A stretch of DNA of 64,000 bases. It comes from Oscillospiraceae bacterium (GTDB lineage: Bacteria > Bacillota > Clostridia > Oscillospirales > Ruminococcaceae). The stretch lies in assembly GCA_017513135.1 (NCBI GenBank), contig JAFWDH010000001.1, positions 83,559-147,558 of the forward strand. The letters are read 5' to 3'. Shown here piece by piece: positions 62,623-64,000 of this stretch. Position 1 is the stretch's first letter. The number at the start of each line of letters is the position of its first letter. The translations under genes were made by a program, and so were the position numbers. Under the pieces are notes generated by a model. The model searched no databases and had not been told where the DNA came from. It worked only from the letters and a program-made list of their open reading frames with translations.

Positions 62623-62655
62623 AAAAAGCCCGGTGCTTTGTGCACCGGGCTTTTT
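62623..62655 (+). terminator. Terminator of the second methyltransferase gene
   Basis: AAAAAGCCCGGTGC and GCACCGGGCTTTTT pair over 14 bases around a short loop, giving a classic intrinsic terminator 28 bases after the stop codon. Confidence 0.92.
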
Positions 62656-62678
62656 GGCGCGCAATCACTGCACGCCGG

Positions 62679-62687
62679 TGATATACT
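62679..62687 (+). promoter_or_regulatory. Extended -10 promoter giving a near-leaderless mRNA
   Basis: TGATATACT contains an extended -10 (TG one base before TATACT, 62682-62687). The amidohydrolase ATG is only 7 bases further on, at 62695. The expected transcription start falls on or next to that ATG, and no ribosome site is present. Confidence 0.5.
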
Positions 62688-62694
62688 CTGTGTT

Positions 62695-63609
62695 ATGAAA
62701 TGTGCTGAAGATTTGACAAGAACCCGGCCGTATGCGGACGGCATTTACGAGTGTCACGGCCATCTGATGATGGACGGGGCAGATTTTGCTTCTGCTCGGA
62801 ACAGGCACAAAAACGGGGTGGATGAGACGGCGCTCAGAAAAGCCCTTGAGGATCTCAGGTCAGCTGGCGTCAGGTATTTCCGTGATGGGGGAGACGCTTA
62901 CGGGGTTTCCGCATTGGGTCGGGATATCGCACCCGAGTACGGGATAGAGGTCATCACGCCGGTGTTTGCCATTCATAAGAAAGGATATTATGGTTCAATA
63001 GTCGGCAGGAGCTATGATGGTACTGCTTCGTTCCACCGACGCATTGATGAACTGCGTGAGGCGAAAGGGAACTTCGTCAAGCTTATGCTGTCAGGGATAA
63101 TCACCTTCAGGACATGGGGAGATCTTTCCTGTGAAGGGCTGGATCCGGACGAGATAAAGGAACTGGTTAACATCGCTCACAGTGAGGGATACCGTGTAAT
63201 GGCCCACGTCAACGGGGCAAAGACCATACGGGCAGCGCTTCTTGCTGGAGCGGACAGCATAGAACACGGTTATTTTGCCGGCCGGGAAGATCTTGAGCTC
63301 ATGGCTGAGAAAAATGTGATCTGGGTACCTACGCTGACTGCCGTGGAGGCATTCGTGGAGAGGGGAGGCTTTGACCGCTCAGTTGCGGAGAAGACTGTTG
63401 AAGAACAGGAGAAAAACATCAGGCAAGCTCACGGCCTGGGTGTCCTTATTGCCGCAGGCTCAGATTCTGGAGCGGTGGGTGTTCTGCACGGAAAGGGGAT
63501 CCTGCGGGAACACGAGCTCCTCGCCCGGTGCGGACTGACTGCTGAAGAGGCAGAGACTGCAGACAAAGAGCTGTGGAACAGGTTCTCCGGCAGAGTGAAC
63601 TACCCATGA
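62695..63609 (+). CDS. Metal-dependent amidohydrolase, 3' end altered by an IS
   Basis: A 304-residue amidohydrolase-superfamily protein. The N-terminal metal motif is YECHGHLMMDG (HxH). The bridging Lys is in NFVKLMLSGI. His ligands lie in VMAHVNGAK and SIEHGYF, and the Asp in AAGSDSGAV. The start at 62695 follows a terminator, so the upstream in-frame ATG at 62620 is excluded. The last four codons and the TGA lie in the end of an IS605-type element, so the original C-terminus, often 40 or more residues with part of the small beta domain in this family, may be lost. The substrate is unknown. Transcription looks near-leaderless. Confidence 0.75.
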   Translation: MKCAEDLTRTRPYADGIYECHGHLMMDGADFASARNRHKNGVDETALRKALEDLRSAGVRYFRDGGDAYGVSALGRDIAPEYGIEVITPVFAIHKKGYYGSIVGRSYDGTASFHRRIDELREAKGNFVKLMLSGIITFRTWGDLSCEGLDPDEIKELVNIAHSEGYRVMAHVNGAKTIRAALLAGADSIEHGYFAGREDLELMAEKNVIWVPTLTAVEAFVERGGFDRSVAEKTVEEQEKNIRQAHGLGVLIAAGSDSGAVGVLHGKGILREHELLARCGLTAEEAETADKELWNRFSGRVNYP

Positions 63610-64000
63610 CTGAAGTCACGGGCTTCCCGTTTCACAGGCAATGACCCTGCTCCAGTACAGGAATATTACTGTTTTGGAGTATTGGGTCTGACCTCCGCGG
63701 GACTCTGAGTTCTCCGTTCCGGAGAAACTGTATTCTCTTACCGCTTCTTCCAGGATCGAAATCGCTGCCTTTACATCTCTTGAGCGATGATGATATCCGC
63801 AGTGATCGCAGGTATAGCTTCTTTCATTCAAAGGATGCTTTGTCAGTCTGCCGCACATGGGACATATCTGTGTGGAGGGATAGTTCCTGCTCACCACATG
63901 GACGCTTGAACTCTTCTTCAGTTCCGCTTTGATCACGCCCAGGGCTGAATGCTGGACCTGTCTTCCGAACAGTCCCTTGTGCCAGTTATGTATCATCTCA
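63595..64000 (-). mobile_element. IS605-family element, right end (partial)
   Basis: The right end of an IS200/IS605-type element that runs off the window. A conserved end hairpin CCCGTGAC/GTCATGGG (63603-63622) with tetraloop, followed by TAGTTCAC on the minus strand, matches the usual end of tnpB-carrying elements. In such elements this stretch also makes the 3' part of the guide (omega) RNA of TnpB. The left end and any tnpA lie outside the window. The exact boundary, about 63595-63600, is estimated. Confidence 0.75.
63616..64000 (-). CDS. tnpB: TnpB RNA-guided nuclease, C-terminal part
   Basis: The last 126 or so codons of a TnpB (IS605 OrfB) protein, open to the window edge. The zinc finger CPMCG ... 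CDHCG and the final RuvC motif with Asp in HRSRDVKAAISIL are intact. Upstream WHKGLFGRQVQHSALGVIK-type sequence matches the family. The tail after the RuvC motif (about 40 residues, ending IACETGSP) is typical. Whether the full gene is intact cannot be seen. TnpB cuts DNA at sites matching its guide RNA and helps keep the element in place. Confidence 0.9.
   Translation of the reverse strand, partial: EMIHNWHKGLFGRQVQHSALGVIKAELKKSSSVHVVSRNYPSTQICPMCGRLTKHPLNERSYTCDHCGYHHRSRDVKAAISILEEAVREYSFSGTENSESRGGQTQYSKTVIFLYWSRVIACETGSP

Noticed and set aside
1..64000. CRISPR array, prophage or integron
   Set aside because: No regularly spaced direct repeats, phage structural genes or integrase were found; the only mobile trait is the IS605-type end at the right edge.

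Overview
The window reads as a chromosomal segment of a strictly anaerobic, Clostridia-like Bacillota with moderately high GC and acetogen-type one-carbon metabolism. The basis is gene content: acetyl-CoA synthase with its corrinoid iron-sulfur protein, a corrinoid-dependent methyltransferase operon, a near-complete anaerobic cobalamin pathway, ferredoxin-dependent 2-oxoacid oxidation, strong AGGAGG-type ribosome binding sites and occasional TTG/GTG starts. No rRNA, tRNA or CRISPR array was seen. Genus cannot be decided from this sequence alone.

Layout. (1) 160-4365, minus: a four-gene corrinoid methyltransferase operon (corrinoid protein, pterin-dependent methyltransferase II, reductive activator, UroD-fold methyltransferase I), the component set of acetogenic O-demethylases. 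(2) 4560-14192, plus, divergent from it: a promoter, a probable cobalamin riboswitch, then nickel-handling genes (His-rich protein, CooT-like, CooC), acsD, acsC, acsE, acsB, an activator of the corrinoid iron-sulfur protein and a DUF3786-like protein. No CODH catalytic gene (acsA/cooS) is present. (3) 14295-15598: a membrane protein and 5-formyl-THF cyclo-ligase. (4) 15645-36316, plus: a promoter, a cobalamin riboswitch with terminator, a lipoprotein-anchored CbiK cobaltochelatase, a second lipoprotein, a BtuF/BtuC/BtuD-type importer, then cbiA-C-D-F-G-H-(J-E-T fusion)-B, cobD, cbiP, cobO, cobT, cobU, cobS, a cobU-like gene and cobC, mostly with overlapping start and stop codons. cbiL and the early tetrapyrrole genes are missing. 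(5) 36434-42511: a TIM-barrel isomerase-like protein, an FmdE protein, two tandem paralogous FAD oxidoreductases and a cation diffusion facilitator. (6) 42680-47048, minus: iorA-iorB-ptb-buk, a route from aromatic 2-oxoacids to acids plus ATP. (7) 47517-57091, minus: purE-C-F-M-N-D-L behind a promoter, a short leader ORF and an intrinsic terminator. (8) 57283-63609: an aldehyde dehydrogenase, an M42 peptidase, a third FAD oxidoreductase, a second UroD-fold methyltransferase and an amidohydrolase whose 3' end runs into an IS605-type element carrying tnpB, cut by the window edge.

How it fits together (inference): methyl groups from methylated substrates, taken by the UroD-fold methyltransferases, pass via corrinoid protein and methyltransferase II to tetrahydrofolate, then via AcsE and the corrinoid iron-sulfur protein to AcsB for acetyl-CoA. 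The large B12 operon supplies the cofactor, and riboswitches appear to tie both the B12 operon and the acs operon to corrinoid level.
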